Shown here one piece after another: positions 16,959 through 26,281 of a stretch of DNA of 64,000 nucleotides (within the stretch, counting starts at the first letter, position 1; the number at the start of each line of letters is the position of its first letter). Origin of the DNA: Candidatus Brocadia sp. (GTDB lineage Bacteria > Planctomycetota > Brocadiia > Brocadiales > Brocadiaceae); assembly GCA_011525665.1 (NCBI GenBank), contig WYAU01000021.1, forward strand, positions 1 to 64,000. The letters run 5' to 3'. Position numbers and translations under genes: made by a program. The notes beneath the pieces were generated by a model. It was not told the origin of the DNA. It saw nothing but the letters and a program-made list of their open reading frames with translations, and did not search any database.

Positions 16959-17735
16959 ATGCAATATAATTCCGTACTGAGCGATTTATCTCTCTATAGC
17001 AGGGAATTTACCCTTGGCCACGGCAATACGGCATGTCTGCTGATCCATGGTTTTGGTTGCGGACCGATCCAGATGAGGGAACTTGCAGAGAATTTATGCA
17101 GGTGGGGTTTTACCGCCAGGGGCATTCTTTTACCGGGGCATTGTGGAAATGCTGGCGGAACCTCTTCAAACTCGCATCATGATTGGAAAGAAAAGGTAGC
17201 GTCTGAATATCATCGGTTAAAATTGGAATACAAAGAGGTCGTCGTTATCGGATTTTCCCTGGGCGCATTATTGGCCTTGCAATTGGCCATAAAATACCCG
17301 ATAGAAAGGCTCATACTCATGGGCACCCCACTGTTTATAATCCGGGAATATCTCCCGATACAGAGTTTAATCAGGGTATGCAAATTTCTGAAAAGGGTAA
17401 AGGCATGGAAGAGAAGGTGTTATATGGAATCGGAAGGATACACCGGTTACCTGCACCAACCGGTCGATACCCATTTTTCAATCCCGGCATTATATGGTCT
17501 CACCGAGATCATTACGGCTGTGGATCTCAGACTCAGGGATGTAAAGTCACCAGCGCTCGTTATCCATTCCAAAAAAGACCTGATCGCTGCCCCTGCAAGC
17601 GCGTGGCACGTGATGAAACATCTTGGTTCAAACAACAAACGATTGGTATGGCTTGAGCGAAGCCATCACCTGGTGATGTATGATAAGGAAAAGGACGTGG
17701 TTTTCAAAGCTATAAAAGAATTTGTAACACTGTAG
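16959..17735 (+). CDS. Alpha/beta-hydrolase, carboxylesterase/lysophospholipase-like
   Basis: 258 residues with the alpha/beta-hydrolase core: oxyanion segment LLIHGFGCGP (residues 28-37), nucleophile elbow G-F-S100-L-G, acid HSKKDLIAAP and the His in ERSHHLVMYD. The length and the short lid match the Est30-type monoacylglycerol lipase / carboxylesterase group (GFGCGPIQMRELAENL, LLPGHCG). It would hydrolyse short acyl esters or monoglycerides in the cytoplasm. It follows the PlsC-type gene by 24 bases and is probably co-transcribed with it. Substrate unknown. Confidence 0.88.
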   Translation: MQYNSVLSDLSLYSREFTLGHGNTACLLIHGFGCGPIQMRELAENLCRWGFTARGILLPGHCGNAGGTSSNSHHDWKEKVASEYHRLKLEYKEVVVIGFSLGALLALQLAIKYPIERLILMGTPLFIIREYLPIQSLIRVCKFLKRVKAWKRRCYMESEGYTGYLHQPVDTHFSIPALYGLTEIITAVDLRLRDVKSPALVIHSKKDLIAAPASAWHVMKHLGSNNKRLVWLERSHHLVMYDKEKDVVFKAIKEFVTL

Positions 17736-18013
17736 TTTTTTGAAAAAATGTGCTCAGAGGCCGAAAAATGAAATCACGGCAATGGACCAACAAGAAGAGA
17801 TATGTAAATTCCCGGATCAGTCAAATATTTCAGAAAAGAATATTTCCGGATTAGAAATACTGGCAAGATGAGAGAATAGCAAAGATTTAAGATATGGCGC
17901 TGCACGTTCTTTGCTTTCAATTTCACTGAAAAAGGCAATTCCTATTATTTATCATCGACTGACCCTTCAAGCGTGATGTGTTTTATGATGTTTGAATAAC
18001 GTCTCAATGTAAA

Positions 18014-20011
18014 TCAGGTGTGCTTCTGCGCCCATCGGAGATGGAGGGTATCACGCTTATAGTAATGCAACACCTGTACCTTGTGTTCCGGGAAACCGAG
18101 GAAATTGCTGAAGTAAAAGAGGAAGACCAAGAGGGTATTTAATTTAATGATAAAAAAACCCTTTATCACCATAAACGGCGCGACCTGTGCAGTATAGTGA
18201 AGGAGGTATTCCCATGCCAACACAATGCCCAATCCAGGCACACCTACGATGGAAAGACCAGCCATAAATAGCAATAAATTTGCAAGGGTAGAACGGGAAA
18301 GCCGTGCGGTATAACTTGTATAATTTTCACTGGCTGTAGTAAAACTGTATAGTGAATAAAATGCAAGCCCCGCAAAGGCAACAGCAAGGACAGTTATTGC
18401 GACCCAGTAAAGCTGGTTTGATGCGTCTGGGTTTCTCAGCAGAAGCAGCGTGTGTTCTATTCCAACCGTAGCCGCGGAGCACGTGAGGGTCACAAAGAAC
18501 ATACCCACCTTTCTTATATTGCAGAAGGTTAGCATGCTGAAACCAACCGCCAGCGCCAGCAGTAGCTCATCTTTAGCGTTAAAATACTTCCAGTTGATAA
18601 TAAAGGTGGTAACAGCGTCTCCACGATCATTACTGACAAATTTCACATGAAAAATGTTTCCATCGAGAGCAAACATTACGACGCTGAAAGCCATCCATGT
18701 CACAGCAATCACGCCGGCAAAACGTCTCGCCGGTTTCCCGTCGAAACGGAGGAATTTTAAACCAAGAAACCCGTCAATAAAGTCGAATGTCCGCAGGAAA
18801 AAACCGAACTCTTTGAACGAGAGCGCATAGAGCCAGGTTCGTAACCACTCGGGAAGCAGCCTGATGAAGTGTTTCCCGGTGTTGGTCATTTGGGGCAGCC
18901 GTGTCTCCATAGTATGATAAAAATGTAACAATGACGGGGTGCGCAGGAATTCAAAGGTGCGATAGATGCCATGTGACACTACGTGAACCAGCGCCAGCGT
19001 CCGTAATCCGAAGAATATCTCGATGTAGATAATGGCTAATTGTGTCATGGTGGCATATGCAATGGTATTCTTCGCGTCGGCATGCTGCCTGCTCATGTGG
19101 GTCGTAATAAAGGCTGAAAATGCGCAAATACCAACAGCAGCGGCGATGGCATTTGCGGGATGCGAGATCGTCCATACTTCAGGCCAATACGCCGGAAGAG
19201 ACCACTCACCGGGCCAGAAGCGCAAGAGAAGAAAGATGGGAATATGCGTTGACAATGAACCGTAGAAAGCAGCGCTGGACGGTGTGGGGCCCTCCATCGC
19301 CCGCGGGAGCCATGTCCAGGGAAAAATGCCGGACTTAAAGAAGCATGCGATAATCAACAAGACCATTGCCCATGCGTAGCCGCGTTCCTGAAGCACCACG
19401 AGGCGGGCCATGTCATCGGTGTGTAAAAAGGTAAGGAGCGCTATCAGGGCGAGCAGAAAGACATCACCGGCCTCGTAAATAAACAGCACCCGCATCGCAT
19501 TTTTGAGCGGATTGGTACGATGTTCATAGAAGGCAATTAGAAGCACCGAGGAAAAGCCCAGCAATTCCCAACCCATAAAGAAAAAGACGGTGTCTGAACT
19601 GAGAACGATAAGTTTTATGGCCAGGTGGAAGATGAAATAGAGGGAAAAGAATTTATGATAATACGCATCGCGGTGCAGGTAAAAGAGGGAAAAGTGGCCA
19701 ATGACTCCGATAATGATCGTCGTAAAGGACAGAAAGACAAACGTGATGATATTCCAATGCACAATGAATGGCCAGCCAAGGAAACCGAAAGAATCGAGCT
19801 GTACCGTAACCTCTCGAAATCCAAGGAAATACAGGGCAACTGCGACATGGATATAGTCAGTGACGTTTCCCCATTTGACCAGCTTGCGAATTAAATATTC
19901 GTTGCGCTTCTGCTGACTGATAAAATAGTGGATGTTTACAAAAAATATCTTGGCAATCGGGGACAGGATGAAATAATAAATGAGATAGGGAACCAGAGAT
20001 GTTTCTTCCAC
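18014..20011 (-). CDS. dabB: DabB-like proton-translocating subunit of inorganic carbon transporter
   Basis: 665 residues, polytopic. The core is homologous to NuoL/MrpA antiporter-like subunits, with GWELLGFSSVLLIAFYEHR, KSGIFPWTWLPRAMEGPTPSSAAFYGSLSTHIPIFLLLRF and the conserved Lys/Glu path residues. Paired with DabA, this is the DAB energy-coupled CO2/bicarbonate uptake system, in which DabB supplies the proton gradient. It starts with GTG; AGGAG lies 6 bases upstream and overlaps the TAG of dabA, so translation of the two is coupled. It is the second gene of a two-gene minus operon. The distinction from complex I NuoL rests on the DabA neighbour and the PTPSSAAFYG signature. Confidence 0.9.
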   Translation of the reverse strand: MEETSLVPYLIYYFILSPIAKIFFVNIHYFISQQKRNEYLIRKLVKWGNVTDYIHVAVALYFLGFREVTVQLDSFGFLGWPFIVHWNIITFVFLSFTTIIIGVIGHFSLFYLHRDAYYHKFFSLYFIFHLAIKLIVLSSDTVFFFMGWELLGFSSVLLIAFYEHRTNPLKNAMRVLFIYEAGDVFLLALIALLTFLHTDDMARLVVLQERGYAWAMVLLIIACFFKSGIFPWTWLPRAMEGPTPSSAAFYGSLSTHIPIFLLLRFWPGEWSLPAYWPEVWTISHPANAIAAAVGICAFSAFITTHMSRQHADAKNTIAYATMTQLAIIYIEIFFGLRTLALVHVVSHGIYRTFEFLRTPSLLHFYHTMETRLPQMTNTGKHFIRLLPEWLRTWLYALSFKEFGFFLRTFDFIDGFLGLKFLRFDGKPARRFAGVIAVTWMAFSVVMFALDGNIFHVKFVSNDRGDAVTTFIINWKYFNAKDELLLALAVGFSMLTFCNIRKVGMFFVTLTCSAATVGIEHTLLLLRNPDASNQLYWVAITVLAVAFAGLAFYSLYSFTTASENYTSYTARLSRSTLANLLLFMAGLSIVGVPGLGIVLAWEYLLHYTAQVAPFMVIKGFFIIKLNTLLVFLFYFSNFLGFPEHKVQVLHYYKRDTLHLRWAQKHT

Positions 20012-20020
20012 ACGGTGCTC

Positions 20021-22669
20021 CTAGGTGGTAATGTGTCCAAACAAGAGATGCTCCGGTTCAAGGAAAAACCGCGGATCGTCACTCAGATATACAGGCACAT
20101 CCGCCGTTTCTCCAAACTCTTCGAACCTGCCTTCTTTGCCGCCCTTCCACAAGAATATCTTTTCCTGATCCTGATCGTGAACGGCAAGGGTAATCCAGTT
20201 GTGTCTTACGAGACACTGAAAGTGTCCGGGTTGGGCAGTATATCCGAATGCCTCTCCAAGGATGGTTTCCATCACCTCCACCTTACAGCAAACGAGCAGG
20301 ATCAGCCTGACAGGCTCATGTACCTCAACCATCTGCCAGGGCAGCCCCAATTGCAGGTCGCTGAGATGTCCGTTCATTACCCCTAACAGCGAGGTAATGT
20401 TATGGGGCAATTTGGTACCACAGCCGTAATGTTCGTTATCAATAAAGCTAAAATAGTACTCAAGGTTAATTCCCGAGCATACCGGCCCAACCGCTCCGAG
20501 GATGTTTCTCAGGGATTTTCCGGCAGGATCAACTGTATAATTATATGAAATCAAAAAGGCGCGCCTGTCCAGGAAAAGGTTTCTCGTCAGATACCGCGGA
20601 CCTACGATAGCAATGGCATTGGTGCAGTGCCCGTACTCGGGTCTCGGCTGGGTAAAATCCATCGCCCGTCCGTGGGCATAATCGGCAAATGCCTCTTCTG
20701 ACAATTCCGTTTTGACCTCATCAAAGCGCCTGCACCGCTCCTTTGCATCCAGCGCAGCCGCACGTCGAATGGCATTTATATACTTTTTCAGGCGTGGCTC
20801 AATGGGGTTGGGAAGATCGAACAGGATGACATCATCGCTGCAGGTGTTGTGATATCCACCGATGAACCTTGTTGAATCCGGGATGTTTATGCCGTTTTTT
20901 GCCAGTCCGGCACGTACTTCCGGTTCGTTGCAGATAGCCGCAAAAAGACGTCCGTTAGGCGCACCGCGTCCCCCGGCGCATGCCCCACAATCATGGGCAG
21001 CCTCGTGAGGATTATTAAGACTACTCGATCCGTGTCCCAGAACAAATATATAGGGTGAAAAGTTATCTGAAAACCCGGCGCCCTTGAGGATCGCCGTAGC
21101 GCGAACAATGCGGTCTTCCAGACTCCATCCGTTTTTGTTTTCACCGGTTTCCTTTTTGTAGATCAACTGAGTTTTGGGTTCGTGGGCAGCCAGATACCGT
21201 CGCAGCCTGGAACTGTACTGAGGAAAAAGGATATCCATTATATAGGGAAGGAGATTAACCAGACCGCTGAAAATCGTGTGGACAAAACTCCCGAAAAGGG
21301 TCTTGGACGCCTGTGTAATCGCCCACTGCACTCTCCCGTAGAACTGGAGTTTTTTGGGCATTGCATCTTCAGGCTTTACCGCCTTTTCGTAAATTTGCAC
21401 GGATGGCTTAACCAACGGATGAGGACACATCTTGCGGTAGTGCTTCTCCGGCGCCGCCTTAAATCTCATATCAAGGCCAAAATGGCCCGCCGCACCCAGG
21501 GTTTCTGCTCCCTGATCTATCTGCTCCAGATGGCGGCGGAAAGATTCTTCACGGTCGTCGATGCAGCAGAGGACCTGATAGTTCCTGAGCCTGTACGGTG
21601 GTTTCTCGATAATGGCGCACTGCCGGTATGCGGAAAGGAACTGGTTGTAAAAGGTATCCTCATAGGCGCGCTGCCAAATCTCCTGGCGATTTTCATCGGT
21701 GAGCTGGGCAACCTCTTTGGGAAACGGAGCGTTATCTTTAATATCCAGTGCCTTCACAATAGCAGCAACAAAATACGGGTCATACAACGGTTCCGGCTTA
21801 TAGACGGGTATTTTAAAAGTTGATATCTCACGTATGGATTCTATGGCGGCTAACTCCAGCGTGAGAATGACGGAAACGGCCTCTTCAAACACAGCCTTTA
21901 CATCATGCTTTGGGACCCACTCCACCGTGGTTTCCAACGCCTTTATGGTACCTGCCCATCCCTTGTACCGGTAGAGGGTACGGAATATATAATCATCAAG
22001 ATGTTCATCAGGAATAGCCAGCACTTTAATCAGAAAAGCCGTGGCATCACTGCATTGATACTGCTTCACCAAAGCGATGATTTGTTTTACTGTTTTGAGA
22101 AATTTCGTGCTTAAGAAACCACCCTTCGAGTAAATGTCACAAAAACAATACCATAGCCCCCTCTCCCGGTGCGGCATGGGCCAGTAGGCAAGACCAAAGT
22201 CAAAATAGGATGCCATAAACTTGAAGAAAATAGGTCCCATCAATTCGTCAATATCTATATTGTGGACAGTCCGAATTGCCTCCCGGTAATAGCCGGGCCG
22301 CTGATAAGCCGTATTCTTTACAAACTGCATGATTCGGGCGTCCGGCGCGGGACGGGTATGAGGCTTCTCCGTCATGAGGTCAAACAGCATTTCAGGCTGA
22401 ATCGCAAGCTGATGACGTTCAATATATTCCCGGATATTCTTGAGAAGGGCATTTGCGGTGATGCGCCCCCGTTCAAACGCGAGGTGAAACTCTTCTTCGG
22501 ACATAAAGGCCTTGGCGCCATACGCACGCCCCGCCTGCTTGACACCTTCAAAAAAGTCGTATGCCTCAAAATGGTGAATGGTGTTGTGATGAACAAAGAA
22601 TGGCAGCGGGCCTTGATCAGGCATCAGGTGCTTTGCGTGCTCGATTGCGTGATTAATCTTGTCAGACAT
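20021..22669 (-). CDS. dabA: DabA-type (DUF2309) inorganic carbon transporter subunit, copy 1
   Basis: 882 residues, a full-length DUF2309/DabA protein. The beta-carbonic-anhydrase-like zinc site is intact: C369-I-D371-D-R and H546 (LGHGSSS) with C561 (DCGACAG); the His-to-Cys spacing of 15 equals that in the characterised DabA. Other hallmarks are FVHHNTIHHFE at the N-terminus, GAAGHFGLD and the C-terminal INLEYYFSFIDNEHYGCGTKLPHN. DabA hydrates CO2 to bicarbonate vectorially when driven by DabB. It is followed by dabB with overlapping stop/ribosome site. A second dabA of 836 residues is transcribed divergently across the intergenic region 22670-23462. Confidence 0.93.
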   Translation of the reverse strand: MSDKINHAIEHAKHLMPDQGPLPFFVHHNTIHHFEAYDFFEGVKQAGRAYGAKAFMSEEEFHLAFERGRITANALLKNIREYIERHQLAIQPEMLFDLMTEKPHTRPAPDARIMQFVKNTAYQRPGYYREAIRTVHNIDIDELMGPIFFKFMASYFDFGLAYWPMPHRERGLWYCFCDIYSKGGFLSTKFLKTVKQIIALVKQYQCSDATAFLIKVLAIPDEHLDDYIFRTLYRYKGWAGTIKALETTVEWVPKHDVKAVFEEAVSVILTLELAAIESIREISTFKIPVYKPEPLYDPYFVAAIVKALDIKDNAPFPKEVAQLTDENRQEIWQRAYEDTFYNQFLSAYRQCAIIEKPPYRLRNYQVLCCIDDREESFRRHLEQIDQGAETLGAAGHFGLDMRFKAAPEKHYRKMCPHPLVKPSVQIYEKAVKPEDAMPKKLQFYGRVQWAITQASKTLFGSFVHTIFSGLVNLLPYIMDILFPQYSSRLRRYLAAHEPKTQLIYKKETGENKNGWSLEDRIVRATAILKGAGFSDNFSPYIFVLGHGSSSLNNPHEAAHDCGACAGGRGAPNGRLFAAICNEPEVRAGLAKNGINIPDSTRFIGGYHNTCSDDVILFDLPNPIEPRLKKYINAIRRAAALDAKERCRRFDEVKTELSEEAFADYAHGRAMDFTQPRPEYGHCTNAIAIVGPRYLTRNLFLDRRAFLISYNYTVDPAGKSLRNILGAVGPVCSGINLEYYFSFIDNEHYGCGTKLPHNITSLLGVMNGHLSDLQLGLPWQMVEVHEPVRLILLVCCKVEVMETILGEAFGYTAQPGHFQCLVRHNWITLAVHDQDQEKIFLWKGGKEGRFEEFGETADVPVYLSDDPRFFLEPEHLLFGHITT

Positions 22670-23462
22670 CGTTTCCGCTGATGAAAGAGAAAAACTCTAC
22701 AAGTAAAAAACAAAAATCAAGAATAAACAATTCCCTGCAGAATTTGGTAAAGGAGAACAAGAGAGATAGATTTACTCATATTTATGATAAATTTCTGAAT
22801 GATGGTATGGCAGTAATGGCAGCCAAGAATCGCACAACCTGTTTCAACGAGGAATGAAATGTCTCAACGAAAAACCCACTCAGATTAACTATCTAATGAA
22901 CTACTTTACGCAGTAAACTCACGAAAACATGATACAGAAAATATCTTGAAATTCAAGTGTTATTTAAAAAAAACGGAATATTATAGGGATTATTCTTTAA
23001 AATGCAAGTTTATTCTGAGTAAATATTTTATTTTTGATAAATTGCTTGGCAATACCCCATTCGGTCTATTAATCGGATTCATTGACTCGAAAATCTTCTG
23101 ATGTATTTGATCTGTTTATCCGGCATAAAAAAATCGAGGCAATCGAATATTAAGATATGGTCTTTGTATAGACCAATAAGGGTCAGAAAGGCGGAGATTC
23201 CATTCGTTTGTGTTTAACCATGCAGTTTTACTATACTCACAGTTATATTTACCCTGCAATTCTCATAAAAAACTTGTAATTATTTCTTTTTTTGCTATAG
23301 TAATAAATTTAATTGTGGTGAACGGTATCAGAACAACAAACCATGATTCTGTTTACCCCATGCGTAGCCCTATTTTATTGCATTACCCGTTTTTAGAATA
23401 GATACCTTGAAATACGTATTTCCTTCTCAATTAGCTAGTATTCATCTTATAAGCCGAAAGAA
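22670..23462. other. Divergent intergenic region between the two dabA genes
   Basis: AT-rich and the probable control region of both dab operons. An inverted repeat GGTCT-N6-AGACC lies at 23159-23174 and could bind a regulator; this is only a motif guess. A 63-codon plus frame (23210-23401) has a hydrophobic centre but no ribosome site or family features. No tRNA or terminator was found. Confidence 0.45.
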
Positions 23463-25973
23463 TTGCCTGCCCCTATGACGAAACCGCACGATTCTTCTTT
23501 CGATGAACATGCAGTAATCCATGATCTGAAGCACTACTTGCCGGCCCAGAACCCATTAAAAGATTTTATCCATCACAACACCCTGCATGCATTTCAGAAC
23601 CTGAAATTCCACGATGGCTGTAGCCGCGCATCTGAAATCTTTGGTTATAGCGTAAGCCTTTCCATTGACGAATACCGGAACCTTTATAAATCGGGCCGCA
23701 TTCGGGAAGATATCCTTGAAAAAGTTATTGCCGAACGAAAGGGGCCCTCCCTTTTACAGGAATGGAAGGAGCATGCGCTTTTCAGGCAATACGGAGATCT
23801 CCCGCCGCCCCGGATAGGGTCGCTGCGCGCCAACTGGAAAAGGCATTACAAGATTGATATGGATTCTCTAGTGCATCCGCTGCTCTTCCGCGTCCTTTGC
23901 AGTTACCTGGACCAGGGCATTTCCATATGGAAGTTTCCCGTCTGGAACAAGGGTTTTCTCACCTCTATAAAAGAAATGGAACGGCTCAGTTTCACCAGTT
24001 TTTTCAGAACAGACTGGCCCAGAAGGCTTTTGCTGAAAAGTGACTGTACAATCGAAGCGTTGCTGGACATCCTGATTGGAGACGAATCGCTCTACAAGCA
24101 ATACTTATTTGATCAGCAGTTTGCCCATCAGGGATGGTCAGGGATGGTTTCCCTGGTGGAGGATATACCACAAACCCTGCTGGACCGAAAGCAAATTACT
24201 CTCAAGGAACTGATTATATTTGAGCTCCTGCTGGAAATAGATGCGCTCGATTTTCGTTTTGGTAAAAACTGGCAGCCGCTCTGCAAAAGCCTTAAGGAAA
24301 AACCTGCCGACCTATTCGCAGAGATTCCGGAACGGGATCTGCATGAAGTGAGGCAGATCTGGCAGGAGGCGTTTGAATGGAGCTATTACGACGAAGTACT
24401 CTCAGGTCTCATCGCAAAAAAACAGGATGAAAACAAGGTGAATTACGCCAGTTTCCAGGCGGTTTTTTGCATTGACGACCGGGAATGTTCGTTCCGTCGT
24501 TACATTGAAAAATTGGATCCCGACAGTGAAACCTTCGGTGCGCCCGGATTCTTCAGTGCGGAGTTTTTCTATCAGCCCGAAGGGGGAAAGTTTTATACGA
24601 AGCTGTGCCCCTGGCCCGTGACGCCCAAACATTTAATCAAGCAGGTCGAGAGCAAAAGCGAACGGAAAAAGGATGTGCATTTCTCCAAACATGCCCACTC
24701 TTTTTTTGGCGGGGCATTGATTGCCCATACGATTGGGTTTTGGTCGGCAGTTCGGTTATTTTTCAACATTTTCAGGCCAACAATGGGGCCTGCTGCGTCA
24801 TATTCCTTCCGCCACATGGACAAGTTTTCAAAGCTCACCATTGAAAATATCCATCCGGGTGATACGGAAAATGGCCTGCAAATAGGGTACACCATTGAGG
24901 AGATGGCAAACCGTGCTGAAGGGCTTCTGAAAATGATCGGACTGGTGAAAGATTTTGCCCCGATTGTGTATCTCGTAGGGCATGGCGCAAGCAGTGTAAA
25001 CAATCCCCACTTTGCAGCATATGATTGCGGTGCTTGTTCCGGAAAGGCCGGTTCCGTAAACTCACGCGTGATGTGCCATATCCTTAATCATTCCGGGGTG
25101 AGAAAAATTCTGAGCACACGGGGCGTTGCCATTCCGCCTGAAACCCAGTTTGTGGGCGGTCTGCATGATACCACCCGAGACGAAATTATCTTTTTTGATG
25201 AAGGCATTCTATCGCTCGGCAACCAGAAAAGACATCAAATTAACCTGAAAACCTTTGAAAATGCCCTGGACCTTAATGCCAAAGAGCGATCGAGAAGGTT
25301 TGTTTCCATCAACACCAGACAACAACCGAAAACCATCCATAAAAAAATTCTCCGGCGTTCGGTATCACTCTTTGAACCGCGTCCGGAACTCAATCATGCC
25401 ACAAACGCCCTGTGCATTGTCGGCAGAAGGTTGCTAACCTCGCACCTGTTTTTAGATAGGCGGGCGTTTTTTAACTCATTTGATTACCGGGTTGACCCTG
25501 AGGGAAAATATCTGCTCAATATTTTAAATGCCGTTGCCCCCGTGTGCGGAGGCATCAACCTTGAATATTTTTTCTCGCGGGTGGATAACCAAAAATTGGG
25601 CGCCGGAACAAAACTTCCTCACAATGTCATGGGACTGTTTGCTGTCGCTAATGGCGCTGACGGGGATTTACGGCCGGGGCTTCCCAGCCAGATGATTGAG
25701 GTGCATGACCCTGTCCGGCTCCTGGTCATCGTAGAGCATTTCCCCCACGTGGTGCTGAAAACAATCCAAACGGTGCCGGCAACCTATGAATGGTTTGTCA
25801 ATGAATGGGTGCACCTCATTGCAATCAATCCTGAAACGCAGGAACTTTTCCGTTTTAAGGATGGGGCTTTCTTTCCGTATAAACCGCTCAAACAAACAAT
25901 CGAGACGGTTTCGGATATAACACCACTGATAGAAGAAAATATTGATAATTTGCCCGTCTACGTATTGGAATAG
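23463..25973 (+). CDS. dabA: DabA-type (DUF2309) inorganic carbon transporter subunit, copy 2
   Basis: 836 residues. Zinc-site residues are conserved as C336-I-D338-D-R, H507 (VGHGASS) and C522 (DCGACSG), again 15 apart. The N-terminal FIHHNTLHAFQ and C-terminal GGINLEYFFSRVDNQKLGAGTKLPHN match copy 1, but the two differ throughout and in length, so they are old paralogues rather than a recent duplication. The frame opens with TTG at 23463; an ATG four codons later (23475) is an equally good start. The partner dabB follows after about 300 bases that contain a repeat element. Confidence 0.92.
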   Translation: MPAPMTKPHDSSFDEHAVIHDLKHYLPAQNPLKDFIHHNTLHAFQNLKFHDGCSRASEIFGYSVSLSIDEYRNLYKSGRIREDILEKVIAERKGPSLLQEWKEHALFRQYGDLPPPRIGSLRANWKRHYKIDMDSLVHPLLFRVLCSYLDQGISIWKFPVWNKGFLTSIKEMERLSFTSFFRTDWPRRLLLKSDCTIEALLDILIGDESLYKQYLFDQQFAHQGWSGMVSLVEDIPQTLLDRKQITLKELIIFELLLEIDALDFRFGKNWQPLCKSLKEKPADLFAEIPERDLHEVRQIWQEAFEWSYYDEVLSGLIAKKQDENKVNYASFQAVFCIDDRECSFRRYIEKLDPDSETFGAPGFFSAEFFYQPEGGKFYTKLCPWPVTPKHLIKQVESKSERKKDVHFSKHAHSFFGGALIAHTIGFWSAVRLFFNIFRPTMGPAASYSFRHMDKFSKLTIENIHPGDTENGLQIGYTIEEMANRAEGLLKMIGLVKDFAPIVYLVGHGASSVNNPHFAAYDCGACSGKAGSVNSRVMCHILNHSGVRKILSTRGVAIPPETQFVGGLHDTTRDEIIFFDEGILSLGNQKRHQINLKTFENALDLNAKERSRRFVSINTRQQPKTIHKKILRRSVSLFEPRPELNHATNALCIVGRRLLTSHLFLDRRAFFNSFDYRVDPEGKYLLNILNAVAPVCGGINLEYFFSRVDNQKLGAGTKLPHNVMGLFAVANGADGDLRPGLPSQMIEVHDPVRLLVIVEHFPHVVLKTIQTVPATYEWFVNEWVHLIAINPETQELFRFKDGAFFPYKPLKQTIETVSDITPLIEENIDNLPVYVLE

Positions 25974-25984
25974 TTTTATAGTAT

Positions 25985-26120
25985 TACCGTGTAAAAACTT
26001 CTTTTTTTGTGTAAGTTTTTGCCTCCCCTTTATCGTTCGACTGAGCTCGCGACGAAGTTCCCTCCTTGTGAAGGGGGGGGAAAGAGGGGTGGTCAATTTG
26101 GTTGCGGCTATGCTGCGCTA
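25985..26120. repeat. About 135 bp GC-rich repeat element between dabA and dabB copy 2
   Basis: One end carries an ACTTC-T-run-AAGTTTTTGCC string and the other ends GGTTGCGGCTATGCTGCGCTA. The centre has CCTCCTTGTGAAGGGGGG. The first 45 bases match, with gaps, the inverted copy at 41753-41800. The last 24 bases match, with one difference, the inverted copy at 38401-38424. This is the most complete copy of the family in the window. Confidence 0.7.
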
Positions 26121-26281
26121 GATAATTTCTGCCAAAGCAGATAGTAGTGTTACAACCAGCAATTGGACAAAAGGTCGTGCAGAATGTAATTGTGGTCTTT
26201 ACCAAACGGGTATCAAGGCAACCGATTGAGAATTTTCTACCATGAATCCCGTCCGGAATGATTTCCGCGGAGAAGGGAGCT

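Noticed and set aside
18014-20011. Complex I NuoL paralogue for the dabB genes
   Set aside because: The adjacent DabA partner and the GPTPSSA signature favour the DAB system; a true nuoL is present at 56043-57977.
21182-21823. Open plus-strand frame of 213 codons opposite dabA copy 1
   Set aside because: Antisense to a gene with all catalytic residues; composition reflects the opposite strand.
22670-23462. CRISPR or repeat array between the dab operons
   Set aside because: Only a few near-identical short words occur, without regular spacing.
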